In this document: piece after piece, positions 25,777 to 34,739 of the stretch | Layout of the letters: each line of letters opens with the position of its first letter | Numbering within the stretch: the first letter of the stretch is position 1 | Assembly (NCBI RefSeq): GCF_006861825.1 | Contig: NZ_VDGI01000001.1 | Span: 388,172 to 452,171, forward strand | Direction of reading: 5' to 3' | Length of the DNA: 64,000 nt | Source of the DNA: Psychrobacillus vulpis | GTDB taxonomy: Bacteria; Bacillota; Bacilli; Bacillales_A; Planococcaceae | The notes under the pieces: model-generated | Told to the model about the DNA's origin: nothing | What the model saw: only the letters and a program-made list of their open reading frames with translations | Database searches by the model: none | Program-made: the position numbers and the translations under genes

Positions 25777-26120
25777 TAATCACAAGAGATACGTAATCCC
25801 TGTGCTTCTAATTCTTGTAGTTTAAAATCTTGGTTTGGAAGATGATGAATCAAACTTTGGACAAAAGGAAAAACGTCGCTATCCTTGTTCATTGAATAGA
25901 TAATCCATTGACCTCTTCTCATTTCACGTACCAACCCAGCATCCTTTAACTTCCTTACATGTTGACTTATAGCTGGCTGACTTACTTTAAAAATTTCAAC
26001 AAATTCACAAACACAATAATCGTGTGTCTCCAGCATTTTAAGCATTGTTAGTCTTGTTTTATCACCCAACAATTTTAAAATTGTTGCAGCTTTTTCGATT
26101 TCAATCGTTGATATTTCCAT
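25776..26120 (-). CDS. arsR: ArsR arsenic-responsive repressor
   Basis: I choose the ATG at 26120 ([20 protein letters not shown]), directly behind ATAGGAGGTAGTTCA; an upstream ATG at 26138 lies before this ribosome site. The 114-residue winged helix includes [19 protein letters not shown]. The metal site is YCVCEF, cysteines 36 and 38 at the start of the DNA-recognition region, the classic type. It heads and represses the ars operon. Confidence 0.93.
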   Translation of the reverse strand: MEISTIEIEKAATILKLLGDKTRLTMLKMLETHDYCVCEFVEIFKVSQPAISQHVRKLKDAGLVREMRRGQWIIYSMNKDSDVFPFVQSLIHHLPNQDFKLQELEAQGLRISCD

Positions 26121-26134
26121 TGAACTACCTCCTA

Positions 26135-26200
26135 TCAATTTGATTATTAGCGCATAATGATTTACTTATATAATATTCCGCTTATATATTAATTGCAACT
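26135..26200 (-). promoter_or_regulatory. Probable ars operon promoter/operator region
   Basis: This AT-rich stretch upstream of arsR contains two copies of CTTATATA (plus strand) 17 nt apart and the AT-rich boxes expected for promoter elements. ArsR normally binds close to its own promoter. The exact operator cannot be fixed by eye. Confidence 0.4.
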
Positions 26201-26309
26201 GTTTTTATGAAAATATTTTAATTCATAGGTGGCTTTTTCTGCTCCACTGAATACTATTTACATCATTAAGCGTATAAAAATTATAAATTTAGATTTTCGA
26301 TTAATATAA

Positions 26310-26335
26310 AAACACCTTTATTAAAAAAGGTGTTT
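26310..26335 (-). terminator. Terminator between the Tn7-like remnant and arsR
   Basis: The 10-bp stem AAACACCTTT / AAAGGTGTTT has a 6-nt loop and a T-run on the minus strand. It would stop transcripts coming from the tns remnant before the ars operon. Confidence 0.8.
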
Positions 26336-26358
26336 AAATTTCCTTATAGGTAAACTTG

Positions 26359-26502
26359 CTATAAATATCGATTTATGTCTTCCTCAAGTTCTTTATAATA
26401 AGAGTCCTTGATTCCTGCCTTACGCCTTATTTTCCATCTAGTTAGCTCTTCATCTTTTAACTGATTTACAGACCATTCTATACGTCTCTTTTGTAAGTCC
26501 AT
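26359..26502 (-). pseudogene. TnsD C-terminal fragment
   Basis: The 47-codon ORF contains QKRRIEWSVNQLKDEELTRW and KIRRKAGIK, resembling the C-terminal helix-turn-helix region of TnsD/TniQ target selectors. It overlaps the preceding fusion ORF by 25 nt in another frame, so the original tnsD frame is broken here. Confidence 0.65.
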
Positions 26503-26858
26503 TCCTTATCACCCCTATATAATCTCATATAAATTGAAGGGTTCTTCTTTCTTAGCTCAGTTTTTGATAAAGTCTGATTTTGGTGAACTAAATCTAACCA
26601 CTGCGACTTAAAATCACATAGCGAATAATCTACCATATTTTTTACTCCCCATTTCCAAAGTTCATTAGGAGTTGGCTTAACATTGTCTTCAATTTTATCT
26701 GTATCTCTAAGATAATTTTTCATATAGTAATTTTTGTTATAATGTAAGACAAAATTTATTATAATTTTAGTATATTGTTCTAGTGTTATTTTGACGTCTA
26801 AACGATAGTCTTCTGCACCTCGTTCCCCAAAATCTGGTTGTATGTATCCTGGGAGAAA
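26478..26858 (-). pseudogene. TnsB fragment fused by deletion to TnsD fragment
   Basis: From about 26858 the frame reads FLPGYIQPDFGERGAEDYRL, then LEQYTKIIINFVLHYNKNYY and RDTDKIEDNVKPTPNELWKW, the pattern of the TnsB transposase core. After WGVKN (near 26640) it switches to SQWLDLVHQNQTLSKTELRK and SIYMRLYRGDKEW, a TnsD-like pattern. An internal deletion has joined the two genes. Part from 26723 has an ATG and could be translated as 81 residues, but it is a relic. Confidence 0.75.
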
Positions 26859-26864
26859 TGGCTT

Positions 26865-27590
26865 TATTCCGAGCTATAAAATGCTTAATATAGCTCAATG
26901 ATGACCCTGTTTCTAAGTGATATCTTCGTCAAATTTATTACATATTTCTGTAACTTTTTCATTCTTATCCTTTTTAGAAAGTATATACGTAAGAAAAAAA
27001 TCGCATTGTCAATATCGTTCTGTTCATCTAATAATAATATTTATGTATCCATAAAATATTTCTGGTAAGTTCAGTGTATATTCCCCTCTCAGTCACAATT
27101 CCCCATTTTATTTCATTTCGTTTCCAATACTCTCTTTCTATTTCAAATTTTTCTAGTACCCTTTTATCCTCCAGGAAACTACTAGGCTTTACAGTTCTGG
27201 CTAAAAACTCTTTTTTATTATTTTTAATAACAGTAATAAATAAGTCAGTTGTCATTATAATTAGTGTTTTTGTAACGTTATCCACTGAATGAGCAATCCC
27301 TTTTTCTTCAGCGATATTAAATGTTTCTTTATCTTTCAATGGAAACTGTTCCCTAATATCTACTACGTCAACTGCCCATTCTAATAAAACGAAATAGTCT
27401 CTTTCTAAATTTGATAAAATTCATGCTGCCTTTTGGTTTTCCAACTAATTAATCGTGATACGTTTCCATCTGAAGAGACATCCTGTATTTTCAACCAAGG
27501 AATATAATTTTCTTGCTCCGCTTGGCCTCTACCTTCTTTTATGTAACGTTCTTTTTTCTCTTCAGACCAACTATTTTTACGCTTTGTCAT
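26865..27590 (-). pseudogene. TnsA endonuclease pseudogene (several frameshifts)
   Basis: The N-terminal part (61 codons from 27590) has RYIKEGRGQAEQENYIPWL and WKTKRQHEF. A missing T near 27425 shifts the frame; the next part reads SNLERDYFVLLEWAVDVVDI, REQFPL, TTDLFI, ARTVKPSSFLEDKRVLEKFE and IEREYWKRNEIKWGIVTERG. These match Tn7 TnsA, including the TDF-like and VKP catalytic motifs. Two further shifts after ILWIHKYYY precede LETGSSLSYIKHFIA. TnsA makes the 5' strand cuts in Tn7 transposition; this copy is dead. Confidence 0.88.
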
Positions 27591-27624
27591 GGAGGAACAC
27601 CTTATATATTTTTAGTAAAAGAAA

Positions 27625-27664
27625 AAAATCGTATTCAAGAGTAATACCTCTTGAATACGATTTT
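27625..27664 (-). terminator. Strong terminator between the transposon end and tnsA
   Basis: A 17-bp perfect stem (AAAATCGTATTCAAGAG and its complement) with a 6-nt loop is followed on the minus strand by TTTTTTTCTTTT. It lies inside the transposon end and would stop glmS read-through before tnsA. Confidence 0.9.
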
Positions 27665-27680
27665 ATACAATCACTATATT

Positions 27681-27734
27681 TAGTATACATCTTATTTTAG
27701 TCTACATTTTATTGTAGAGTATACATCTTTATTG
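27681..27734 (-). repeat. Three TnsB-binding-site-like repeats
   Basis: Units are TAGTATACATCTTATTT (27681), TAGTCTACATTTTATTG (27698) and GTATACATCTTTATTG (about 27719-27734). They sit just inside the presumed transposon tip at 27744, as the repeated TnsB sites do in Tn7 ends. Confidence 0.7.
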
Positions 27735-27770
27735 TCTCTTCACATAAACGTCGTGACTTTGTAGCTTTTT

Positions 27771-29573
27771 TTATTCCACTGTAACCGACTTCGCCAAATT
27801 TCTCGGCTTATCCACATCGCAATCTCTGTGTAATGCTGCATAATAACTAATCAGCTGTAAAGGCACTACTGCTACTAATGGTGAGAATAGCTCGTGTACT
27901 TTTGGAAGCACGAAGCGGTCTCCGTCTTCTTCAAAGCCTTCCATTGCAATAATGCATGGGTTTGCACCACGTGCTACTACTTCTTTGACGTTGCCACGAA
28001 TGTTTAGGCTTACAGCTTGTTGTGTTGCAAGAGCGAAAATTGGCGTACCATCTTCAATAAGTGCGATTGTACCGTGTTTTAATTCTCCACCAGCAAATCC
28101 TTCTGCTTGAATATAGGAAATTTCTTTTAGTTTCAAAGCACCCTCTAAACTTACATAGAAGTCGATGTTTCGTCCAATGAAGAATGCATTTCTAGTTGTT
28201 GCTAAAAATTCTGTCGCAATTTGTTCCATTTCTTCTTTGGAATCTACAATCGTTTGAACTGCATTTGCTGCAATACCCAGTTCTTTCACAACATCAAAAT
28301 CTACTTTTTTATTTTGAGACTGTGCAAATACAGAAGCCGTTACCATTAATACTGCCACTTGTGCAACATATGCTTTAGTAGAAGCTACTGCAATTTCTGG
28401 ACCTGCGTGAAGTAAAAGAGTATGATCTGCTTCGCGAGAAAGTGTTGACCCAGGTACGTTTGTCATCGTAATTGTTGGGTACCCTTTTTCTTTTATTTTC
28501 ACTAGCACTTGTCTGCTATCTGCTGTTTCACCTGATTGTGTGATAAAGATAAATAATGGTTTTGCTGAAAGAATTGGCATATTGTAGCCAAATTCACTAG
28601 AAATATGCACTTCTACAGGAATACCAGCTATCTTCTCGAAATATTCTTTACCAATTAAACCTGCGTGATAGCTTGTTCCTGCTGCAATAATGTAAAGGCG
28701 GTCTGCATCTTGAAGTGCTTTCAAAATATTTGCATCAATCGTAAGCTCGCCTTGATCATTTTGGTATGCTTGAATAATTTTACGAATAACAGCAGGTTGT
28801 TCATCCATTTCTTTTAGCATGTAATGAGGATATGTTCCTTTTTCAATATCGCTCAGATCTAACTCCGCTTTATAAGCAGGACGCTCTACGATTGAACCAT
28901 CTAGTTTTTGAATTTCAACAGAATCCTTATGCACAATAACGATTTCTTGATCGTGAAGCTCTACATATTGCTCAGTCACTTGCAACATAGCCATTGCATC
29001 AGATGCTACAACATTAAATCCATCACCTAACCCTACAAGAAGTGGTGATTTGTTTTTTGCAACATATATAGTATTTGCATCTTCTTTGTCTAGAAGTGCA
29101 AGTGCATACGAACCATGAATAAGATGCAATGTTTTTCTAAGTGCATCAATTGTTGATAGTCCTTCAGATGAAAATTTTTCAATTAACTGTACAATCACTT
29201 CCGTGTCTGTATCAGAAGCCATTTCTACTTTAGATAAATACGCTTTTTTCATTAGGTGGTAGTTTTCGATTACACCATTATGCACAAGCGTGAAACGTTT
29301 TGTTGCACTTTGGTGAGGATGCGCATTTAGTTGATTTGGGACACCATGTGTTGCCCAGCGAGTATGCCCGATTCCAAGTTTCGCATCTACGTCTTCGTCC
29401 ACTACGTCACGTAAATCAGCAATTCGACCTTTTTCTTTGAATACGACTACTCCATCTTCATTGAGCACAGCAATTCCCGCTGAATCGTATCCGCGGTACT
29501 CTAATTTTTCTAAACCTTTTAATAAAATTTCCTTTACGTCTGCTTCTCCAATATATCCTACAATTCCACACAT
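27771..29573 (-). CDS. glmS: Glucosamine-6-phosphate synthase GlmS
   Basis: The start at 29573 is chosen so that the protein begins [17 protein letters not shown]: Cys2 must become the N-terminal nucleophile after Met removal. GGAGG lies 9-13 nt upstream; a longer ORF from 29633 would abolish this. The 600-residue enzyme has a glutaminase domain ([14 protein letters not shown]) and two SIS domains ([28 protein letters not shown]), and ends [12 protein letters not shown]. It makes glucosamine-6-phosphate from fructose-6-phosphate and glutamine. A glmS ribozyme is in its leader; its 3' end is the attTn7 target. Confidence 0.98.
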   Translation of the reverse strand: MCGIVGYIGEADVKEILLKGLEKLEYRGYDSAGIAVLNEDGVVVFKEKGRIADLRDVVDEDVDAKLGIGHTRWATHGVPNQLNAHPHQSATKRFTLVHNGVIENYHLMKKAYLSKVEMASDTDTEVIVQLIEKFSSEGLSTIDALRKTLHLIHGSYALALLDKEDANTIYVAKNKSPLLVGLGDGFNVVASDAMAMLQVTEQYVELHDQEIVIVHKDSVEIQKLDGSIVERPAYKAELDLSDIEKGTYPHYMLKEMDEQPAVIRKIIQAYQNDQGELTIDANILKALQDADRLYIIAAGTSYHAGLIGKEYFEKIAGIPVEVHISSEFGYNMPILSAKPLFIFITQSGETADSRQVLVKIKEKGYPTITMTNVPGSTLSREADHTLLLHAGPEIAVASTKAYVAQVAVLMVTASVFAQSQNKKVDFDVVKELGIAANAVQTIVDSKEEMEQIATEFLATTRNAFFIGRNIDFYVSLEGALKLKEISYIQAEGFAGGELKHGTIALIEDGTPIFALATQQAVSLNIRGNVKEVVARGANPCIIAMEGFEEDGDRFVLPKVHELFSPLVAVVPLQLISYYAALHRDCDVDKPRNLAKSVTVE

Positions 29574-29639
29574 ATTCTCATTTCCTCCGTTTACATTCAT
29601 GTCAAAATCAGCGACCTGTTTTTTCACAGTCACTCATTA

Positions 29640-29815
29640 AGCTAAGAATGCCTTCTTTTCCCCTCTGTCATACAATCACTTGTATGGTTTCTGAAAAAGA
29701 ATAACAACCGGGCAAATACGGTCGGGAGGCATCCGCCGAATTTTCGATAACCTCCACCTCGTCTGCTGAAGATACATTTCCGTCCGATTTCTTCAGCTCT
29801 GGCGCTGTAATTGTT
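29640..29815 (-). ncRNA. glmS ribozyme/riboswitch
   Basis: The minus strand reads AGCGCCAGAGCTGAAG, then GACGAGGTGGAGGTTATCGA, then TTCGGCGGATGCCTCCCG, the conserved core of the glmS self-cleaving ribozyme. Cleavage is expected between A29806 and G29805. Binding of glucosamine-6-phosphate activates cleavage and so lowers glmS expression. The variable P1 stem is formed by CTGAAG / CTTCAG. The 3' boundary is approximate. Confidence 0.95.
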
Positions 29816-30016
29816 TTCCTAAGTTTTACGCGTATTCGTTTCCCTCCAAATCTACGCGACTATCAAAAAGGTAAGACCTCTTATGCAGCACATTCATCAT
29901 ACTTAATCTGTTATTTTGTGTCAATAAAAAACATTTCCCAGTATATATAGTAAGAATACAATGAACATTCTGTATTTTATGTTATGATTTATGGAGAATG
30001 GAGGTGAATATCACGA

Positions 30017-30964
30017 TTGAATACGGAAAAACCCTTTGAAAATCATTATGTCTTACTTAAAAGAATTCCAGATTTGCATAAGAAAGCAGAATCTATTCGA
30101 GATAATATTAGTAGAATGGAAGCAGGATTACGCGGAGAAACTCGTCTGTTACAAAAACTATTAGAACTAAGATTACCTTGCCAATTCAAGATATATTCCA
30201 ATGTTCGGTTGCAGATGGATGATTGGAGAGTGCAAATCGATTGTCTTATTTTGACGGATCGCTGTTGTATAGTCTTGGAATCCAAAAATATATATGGAGA
30301 TTTGTATTTTGATGCTGAGTCAGAGGATTTCTATCGGCAAGATGAAAATCAATTGGAAACGTCTTATCCAAATCCGTATTACCAGTTCATGAAGCATTTA
30401 AGATTTTTGAAAGAGTGGCTTCGAATTGATTTCCCAGAAATTAAATTAACTGGGGCTGTTGTTATGACACCGAGGTTTTGTAGAATTCGAAAAAAACCTG
30501 CGCACTATCCAATTTATAAGCTAGAAAGTATTATCGAAAAAATTATAGATATGTACTCCGGATATCCTTCCCCTCTTTTATCTGAAACAAAATTCCATGC
30601 TCTTGATCAAATGATTATAAAGAAACAATCTTCTTTTACTTTCCCACCATTATGTGAGTTTTATCAAATTGCCCCAAAAGATTTAATACCTGGTGTTGAA
30701 TGCCCACATTGTGGTCTTTTTGGCATGATACGATTTCCCCGAACTTGGACATGCCCCAATTGCAAGAAAAATTCCATGTATGCACACGTCAAAACTATTC
30801 ATGATTATTTTTTACTAATTAAAAATTATATTTCTAATCGAGAATTCCGAGAGTTTTGTGGTGTAGATTCTATTTATACAGCGTCTAGAATGCTCAAAAA
30901 AATGAACCTACAATCGAATAGAGGAGGAGCCTGGACATATTATTCTCCGAAAAAGGATCGATAA
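30017..30964 (+). CDS. NERD-domain protein with C-terminal zinc ribbon
   Basis: The TTG start is preceded by GGAGGTG. The 315-residue protein has an N-terminal NERD (nuclease-related) domain: GLRGETRLLQKLLEL, VQIDCLILTDRCCIVLESKN (Asp and the ESK motif). Near residue 230 a zinc ribbon CPHCG...CPNCK is visible. NERD domains resemble restriction endonucleases; substrates are unknown. It is divergent from glmS and ends at a strong terminator. Confidence 0.88.
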   Translation: MNTEKPFENHYVLLKRIPDLHKKAESIRDNISRMEAGLRGETRLLQKLLELRLPCQFKIYSNVRLQMDDWRVQIDCLILTDRCCIVLESKNIYGDLYFDAESEDFYRQDENQLETSYPNPYYQFMKHLRFLKEWLRIDFPEIKLTGAVVMTPRFCRIRKKPAHYPIYKLESIIEKIIDMYSGYPSPLLSETKFHALDQMIIKKQSSFTFPPLCEFYQIAPKDLIPGVECPHCGLFGMIRFPRTWTCPNCKKNSMYAHVKTIHDYFLLIKNYISNREFREFCGVDSIYTASRMLKKMNLQSNRGGAWTYYSPKKDR

Positions 30965-30981
30965 TTAACGATCCTTTTTTT
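30950..30981 (+). terminator. Terminator after the NERD gene
   Basis: The stem AAGGATCG / CGATCCTT with an 8-nt loop is followed by seven T. Confidence 0.92.
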
Positions 30982-31079
30982 ATGTCATCTAATATGTATT
31001 CAGGTTGATATTCTTTCGGGTGGACACGTTCGATGCTCCTATGTCTAGAGATCAAATATCGGGCTCAAGTTCATTACCC

Positions 31080-31655
31080 GTATGTGCAAATTCAGACGCT
31101 CTATTCGCAAATTCCGATGGCAAGTGCAAACTCTTTGGCTTTATCCGCAAGTTCAATACCCCTATATGCAAATTCACCTACTCTATGCGCAAGTTCGAGG
31201 GCCGTATACGCAAATTCCCAGGCCAAGTGCAAACTCTTTTTCTCTATATGCAAGTTCGATACCCCTATGTGCAAATTCACCTACTCTATGCGCAAATTCG
31301 AGGGCCGTATACGCGAATTCCCAGGCCAAGTGCAAACTCTTTGTCTCTATATGCAAGTTCGATACCCCTATGTGCAAATTCAGACGCTCCATACGCAAAT
31401 TCAAGTGCCGTATACGCGAATTCCCAGGCCAAGTGCAAACTCTTTTTCTCTATATGCAAGTTCGATACCCCTATGTGCAAATTCAGACGCTCCATACGCA
31501 AATTCAAGTGCCGTATCTGCAAATTCCGTTCCCCAGTGCAAACTCTTTGGCTTTATCCGCAAATTAAATGCCCTTTATGCAAATTCACCCACTCCATGCG
31601 CAAATTCACCGGCTCTATTCGCAAATTCAATCGTCGCATGAGCAAATTCCAAGCC
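31080..31655. repeat. Direct-repeat array: 28 units of about 21 bp with core GCAAATTC
   Basis: The core GCAAATTC (variants GCAAGTTC, GCAAACTC, GCGAATTC) starts at 31086, 31107, 31126, 31147, 31168, 31189 and so on to 31642. Spacing is nearly always 21 bp, with 19 bp before each GCAAACTC. A higher-order unit of about 103 bp (five small units, beginning CCGTATACGCRAATTCCC) repeats from 31202, 31305 and 31408. The period is a multiple of three, so all three frames stay open for hundreds of bases, but there is no ribosome site. It is not CRISPR-like. Function is unknown. Confidence 0.92.
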
Positions 31656-31687
31656 CTGTATAAGATTCCAACCCCTAAACAAAAAAA

Positions 31688-31708
31688 CGCTTGCGCATTA
31701 CGCAAGCG
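31688..31708 (-). terminator. Terminator after the DJ-1/PfpI gene
   Basis: The 8-bp GC-rich stem CGCTTGCG / CGCAAGCG is followed on the minus strand by seven T. Confidence 0.92.
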
Positions 31709-31715
31709 ATACTTT

Positions 31716-32228
31716 CTATTTAAGTAGTTTGACGATTTCTCTATTAAATGCAGGCAAGTCATCAGGTGTACGGCTCGTTACGAGTTGATTGCCACATACG
31801 AATACTTCTTTGTCGTGGTAAGTGGCTCCTGCATTTTCTAAGTCGACTTTAATTGATTTATAACCGGTCGCATCACGGCCTTCTAATGTTTTGGCAGTGA
31901 TGAGCAGTTGTGGGCCATGACAGATTGCAAATACAGGTTTCTTTGCGTCCATAAATGCTTTTGCGAATTCAACAAATCTGTCATCTGCTCTTAATATATC
32001 TGGGGAAAATCCACCAGGAATGAATAATGCGTCAAAGTCTTCTGGTTTTACATCATCAATATTATAGTCCACCGTCAGGTTGGCTTCGCCTTGTTTCCCA
32101 GTGACTTCTTTCCCTGCTTCTTTTTCAATAGTAAATACTTCGTGACCTGCGTCATTCAGGGCCTGGGCAGGGCTTGTGTACTCTACGTCTTCAAACATGT
32201 TTGTGATTAATGTTGCTATTTTAGCCAT
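31716..32228 (-). CDS. DJ-1/PfpI-family protein, YfkM-like general stress protein
   Basis: The 170-residue protein starts MAKIATLITNMFEDVEYTSP. The nucleophile elbow is AICHGPQLLI (Cys in ICHG), with the family acid in FIPGGFSPD. Members are called intracellular proteases or protein/nucleotide deglycases; B. subtilis YfkM is a general stress protein of this type. It has its own terminator. Confidence 0.9.
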   Translation of the reverse strand: MAKIATLITNMFEDVEYTSPAQALNDAGHEVFTIEKEAGKEVTGKQGEANLTVDYNIDDVKPEDFDALFIPGGFSPDILRADDRFVEFAKAFMDAKKPVFAICHGPQLLITAKTLEGRDATGYKSIKVDLENAGATYHDKEVFVCGNQLVTSRTPDDLPAFNREIVKLLK

Positions 32229-32289
32229 TTCCTCACTCCTTATCTGTTTGTTCCCTCTTATTATTCCACGAAATAAGTTTAGTAAACAT

Positions 32290-33255
32290 TTAAGGTATTA
32301 AAAGGACTTTTCCGACGCTTTTTCGACTTTCTAATAGGCAGTGAGCTGCTGCTCCATCCTTCAACGAAAAAATGGAAGGCTCTTTCAAGCTTATTTTCCC
32401 TTCTAAAATCCAATCAAATAATTGCTTGGATCGCACTTTTCTTTCCTCATAGGATGTCAGCACATTCCAAAGGTCTCCACCAGTTAAGGTTTTGGATGTA
32501 TCCATCAGCATTCTTGGATCCACAAGTGATGGATCTCCCCCAGACATTCCATAAAATACAACCGTTCCGCCAATTCTAGTGACTTCAAAACTTTCTTCTA
32601 ACGTAGATCCGACTGACTCATAAACAACATCTACTCCTACACCGTTCGTTACTTCCTTCACTTCATTTATCCAATTATCTTTGTATAGAAAAACGTAGTC
32701 TGCTCCAACGGAAGTTGCCGCTTCTGACTTTTCTATTGAGGATGTCAGCCCTATCACTTTTGCCCCAAGTAATTTTCCAATTTGAATTAAGTTTTGCCCA
32801 ACTCCACCTGCAGCAGCGTGAACTAAAATTGTATCTCCAGCTCCTACTTTATAGCTATCTCTTGTTAAATACTGCGCTGTTAATCCTTGTAATAAAACAG
32901 ATGCAGCTGTTTCAAAAGAAATGTCATCTGGTAGTGGAATTGCTTTTTCAATAGGAACCGCTACTAATTCTGCATTAGCAAATGGGACATCCGCAAAAGC
33001 AATACGATCTCCTACTTTCACACTAGTTATGTCAACACCTACTTGCTCTACTATCCCAGAGCCTTCATATCCTAAAATGTATGGTGGTTTACCAGCTAGA
33101 TGATAATTCCCTTTTCTTCTATAAATATCAGCAAAGTTTAATCCAATCGCCGAAGTACGCACGAGTAATTCATTTTCTTTAATGACTGGATTATCGATTT
33201 CTTTATATTGCAGTACTTCCGGACCACCAAACGATTCAAATATAAGTGCTTTCAT
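32290..33255 (-). CDS. Zinc-independent quinone oxidoreductase (MDR family)
   Basis: The 321-residue protein starts MKALIFESFGGPEVLQYKEI. It has GYEGSGIVEQVG, the NADPH-binding AAAGGVGQNLIQIGKLLGAK and no catalytic-zinc ligand set (the GHE motif is GYE), as in QOR/zeta-crystallin enzymes. It probably reduces quinones or enones with NADPH. An AGAGGAG ribosome site precedes the ATG. Confidence 0.88.
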   Translation of the reverse strand: MKALIFESFGGPEVLQYKEIDNPVIKENELLVRTSAIGLNFADIYRRKGNYHLAGKPPYILGYEGSGIVEQVGVDITSVKVGDRIAFADVPFANAELVAVPIEKAIPLPDDISFETAASVLLQGLTAQYLTRDSYKVGAGDTILVHAAAGGVGQNLIQIGKLLGAKVIGLTSSIEKSEAATSVGADYVFLYKDNWINEVKEVTNGVGVDVVYESVGSTLEESFEVTRIGGTVVFYGMSGGDPSLVDPRMLMDTSKTLTGGDLWNVLTSYEERKVRSKQLFDWILEGKISLKEPSIFSLKDGAAAHCLLESRKSVGKVLLIP

Positions 33256-33311
33256 TTTGTAACTCCTCTGCTATTAAAATTTATATGACAATGCATCCGT
33301 CTTTTTAGACT

Positions 33312-33340
33312 AAAAAATCCAGCACAAGGCTGGATTTTTT
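33312..33340 (-). terminator. Terminator after glmM
   Basis: The stem AAAAAATCCAGC / GCTGGATTTTTT with a 5-nt loop ends the cdaA-cdaR-glmM unit just past the glmM stop. Confidence 0.93.
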
Positions 33341-33350
33341 GTATCTATTA

Positions 33351-34703
33351 TTATTCAGCTAAACCCATTTCTGCTTTTACAACTTCCGAAATTCGGTTTA
33401 CGTAGTTTTCACATTCGTCTTCTGATGCAGCTTCTACCATGACACGTACAAGCGGCTCTGTACCAGATGGTCGTACAAGAACACGCCCATTGCCTGCCAT
33501 TTCAGCTTCTACTTCACTAATGATTGCAGCAACTTTATCATTTTGAGTAACCGCATGTTTGTCAGTTACACGAACATTTACTAGTTTTTGAGGATAGATT
33601 GTCATTTCAGATGCAAGCTCGGAAAGCTTTTTCCCAGTAACCTTCATAATATTTACTAGTTGTAAACCAGTTAGCAATCCGTCTCCTGTTGTATTGAAAT
33701 CTAAGAATACAATATGACCTGACTGTTCTCCACCTAAGTTATAGCCGTTCTTTTTCATTTCTTCCACAACGTATCGATCTCCAACAGCAGTTTTCACACT
33801 TGACATGTCATGTGTTTCTAAAGCTTTATAGAAGCCCATATTACTCATTACAGTAGAAACAACCGTATTTTTATTTAAACGACCATTTGCATTTAAATGC
33901 TTCGCACAAATATACATAATTTGATCGCCGTCTACAATATTCCCTTTTTCATCTACAGCAATTAATCTATCTCCATCTCCATCAAAAGCAAGTCCAACAT
34001 GTGCTCCTTTTTCTAACACAAATTTCGCCAATTCTTCTGGATGTGTAGAACCTACTCCATCGTTAATATTCAAGCCATTTGGAGATGCACCCATAGTAGA
34101 TAAATCAGCTTCCAAATCTGCAAATACATGCGTAGCAAGTGATGATGTCGCACCGTTTGCACAATCTAACGCTACATGAAGCCCAACAAACTCTTCATCA
34201 ATAGATTGCTTCAAATATTGAATGTATTTTTGACCGCCTTCAAAATAATCAGATACAGATCCTACACCTGCTCCTGTCGGACGTGGAAGCTCGTCAATTT
34301 CTGCATCAATTAATTGCTCAATTTCCTCTTCTTGTTCATCCGTAAGCTTAAAGCCGTCAGAACCAAAGAATTTAATTCCATTATCAGCAACAGGGTTATG
34401 GGATGCTGAAATCATTACTCCAGCATCTGCACTCATTACTCTAGTTAAGTAAGCAACGCCTGGTGTACTAATAACACCCAGACGCATTACCTCTACTCCT
34501 ACAGATAAGAGTCCTGCTACTAGCGCACCTTCTAACATATGACCAGAAACACGAGTATCACGACCTATTAGAACTTTCGCGCGATTTTCCGATTCTTTTG
34601 TTAATACATATCCACCAAAGCGGCCTAATTTAAAAGCAAGTTCCGGTGTTAGTTCAGAGTTTGCTACTCCTCTTACACCATCAGTTCCAAAGTATTTTCC
34701 CAT
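33351..34703 (-). CDS. glmM: Phosphoglucosamine mutase GlmM
   Basis: The 450-residue protein starts [20 protein letters not shown]. The phosphoserine loop is [15 protein letters not shown], the metal loop [13 protein letters not shown] and the sugar-binding [10 protein letters not shown]; the phosphate loop [14 protein letters not shown] is near the end. It converts glucosamine-6-phosphate to glucosamine-1-phosphate for peptidoglycan. It follows cdaA and cdaR, and its interaction with CdaA lowers c-di-AMP synthesis in other Firmicutes. Confidence 0.97.
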   Translation of the reverse strand: MGKYFGTDGVRGVANSELTPELAFKLGRFGGYVLTKESENRAKVLIGRDTRVSGHMLEGALVAGLLSVGVEVMRLGVISTPGVAYLTRVMSADAGVMISASHNPVADNGIKFFGSDGFKLTDEQEEEIEQLIDAEIDELPRPTGAGVGSVSDYFEGGQKYIQYLKQSIDEEFVGLHVALDCANGATSSLATHVFADLEADLSTMGASPNGLNINDGVGSTHPEELAKFVLEKGAHVGLAFDGDGDRLIAVDEKGNIVDGDQIMYICAKHLNANGRLNKNTVVSTVMSNMGFYKALETHDMSSVKTAVGDRYVVEEMKKNGYNLGGEQSGHIVFLDFNTTGDGLLTGLQLVNIMKVTGKKLSELASEMTIYPQKLVNVRVTDKHAVTQNDKVAAIISEVEAEMAGNGRVLVRPSGTEPLVRVMVEAASEDECENYVNRISEVVKAEMGLAE

Positions 34704-34739
34704 TAATCTTCTCTCCTTAAAAACCTGTAGTCCTGCGTA

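Larger units (their letters stand above)
26359..27744 (-). mobile_element. Decayed Tn7-like transposon end at attTn7 (downstream of glmS)
   Basis: The segment lies directly after the glmS stop and runs in the same direction. It holds an end sequence with three TnsB-site-like repeats, a frameshifted tnsA, a fragment of tnsB, and the 3' end of tnsD; the middle (most of tnsB, tnsC, most of tnsD) is deleted. The outer tip on the minus strand would be TGTGAAGAGACAATAA, 26 bp from the glmS stop, the expected attTn7 distance. The other end was not found in the window. Confidence 0.85.

Noticed and set aside
26135-26140. ArsR start at 26138
   Set aside because: This ATG lies upstream of the AGGAGG site that serves the ATG at 26120.
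27771-29633. Longer GlmS starting at 29633
   Set aside because: GlmS needs Cys as its second residue; the ATG at 29573 gives MCGIVG and has the ribosome site.
31080-31655. CRISPR array
   Set aside because: The conserved part is only about 8-13 bp, spacers are short and themselves repeated, and no cas gene is near.
31005-31727. Long overlapping ORFs in all three plus frames and some minus frames over the repeat array
   Set aside because: They stay open only because the 21-bp unit is a multiple of three. None has a ribosome site, and the peptides are simple repeats of one another.
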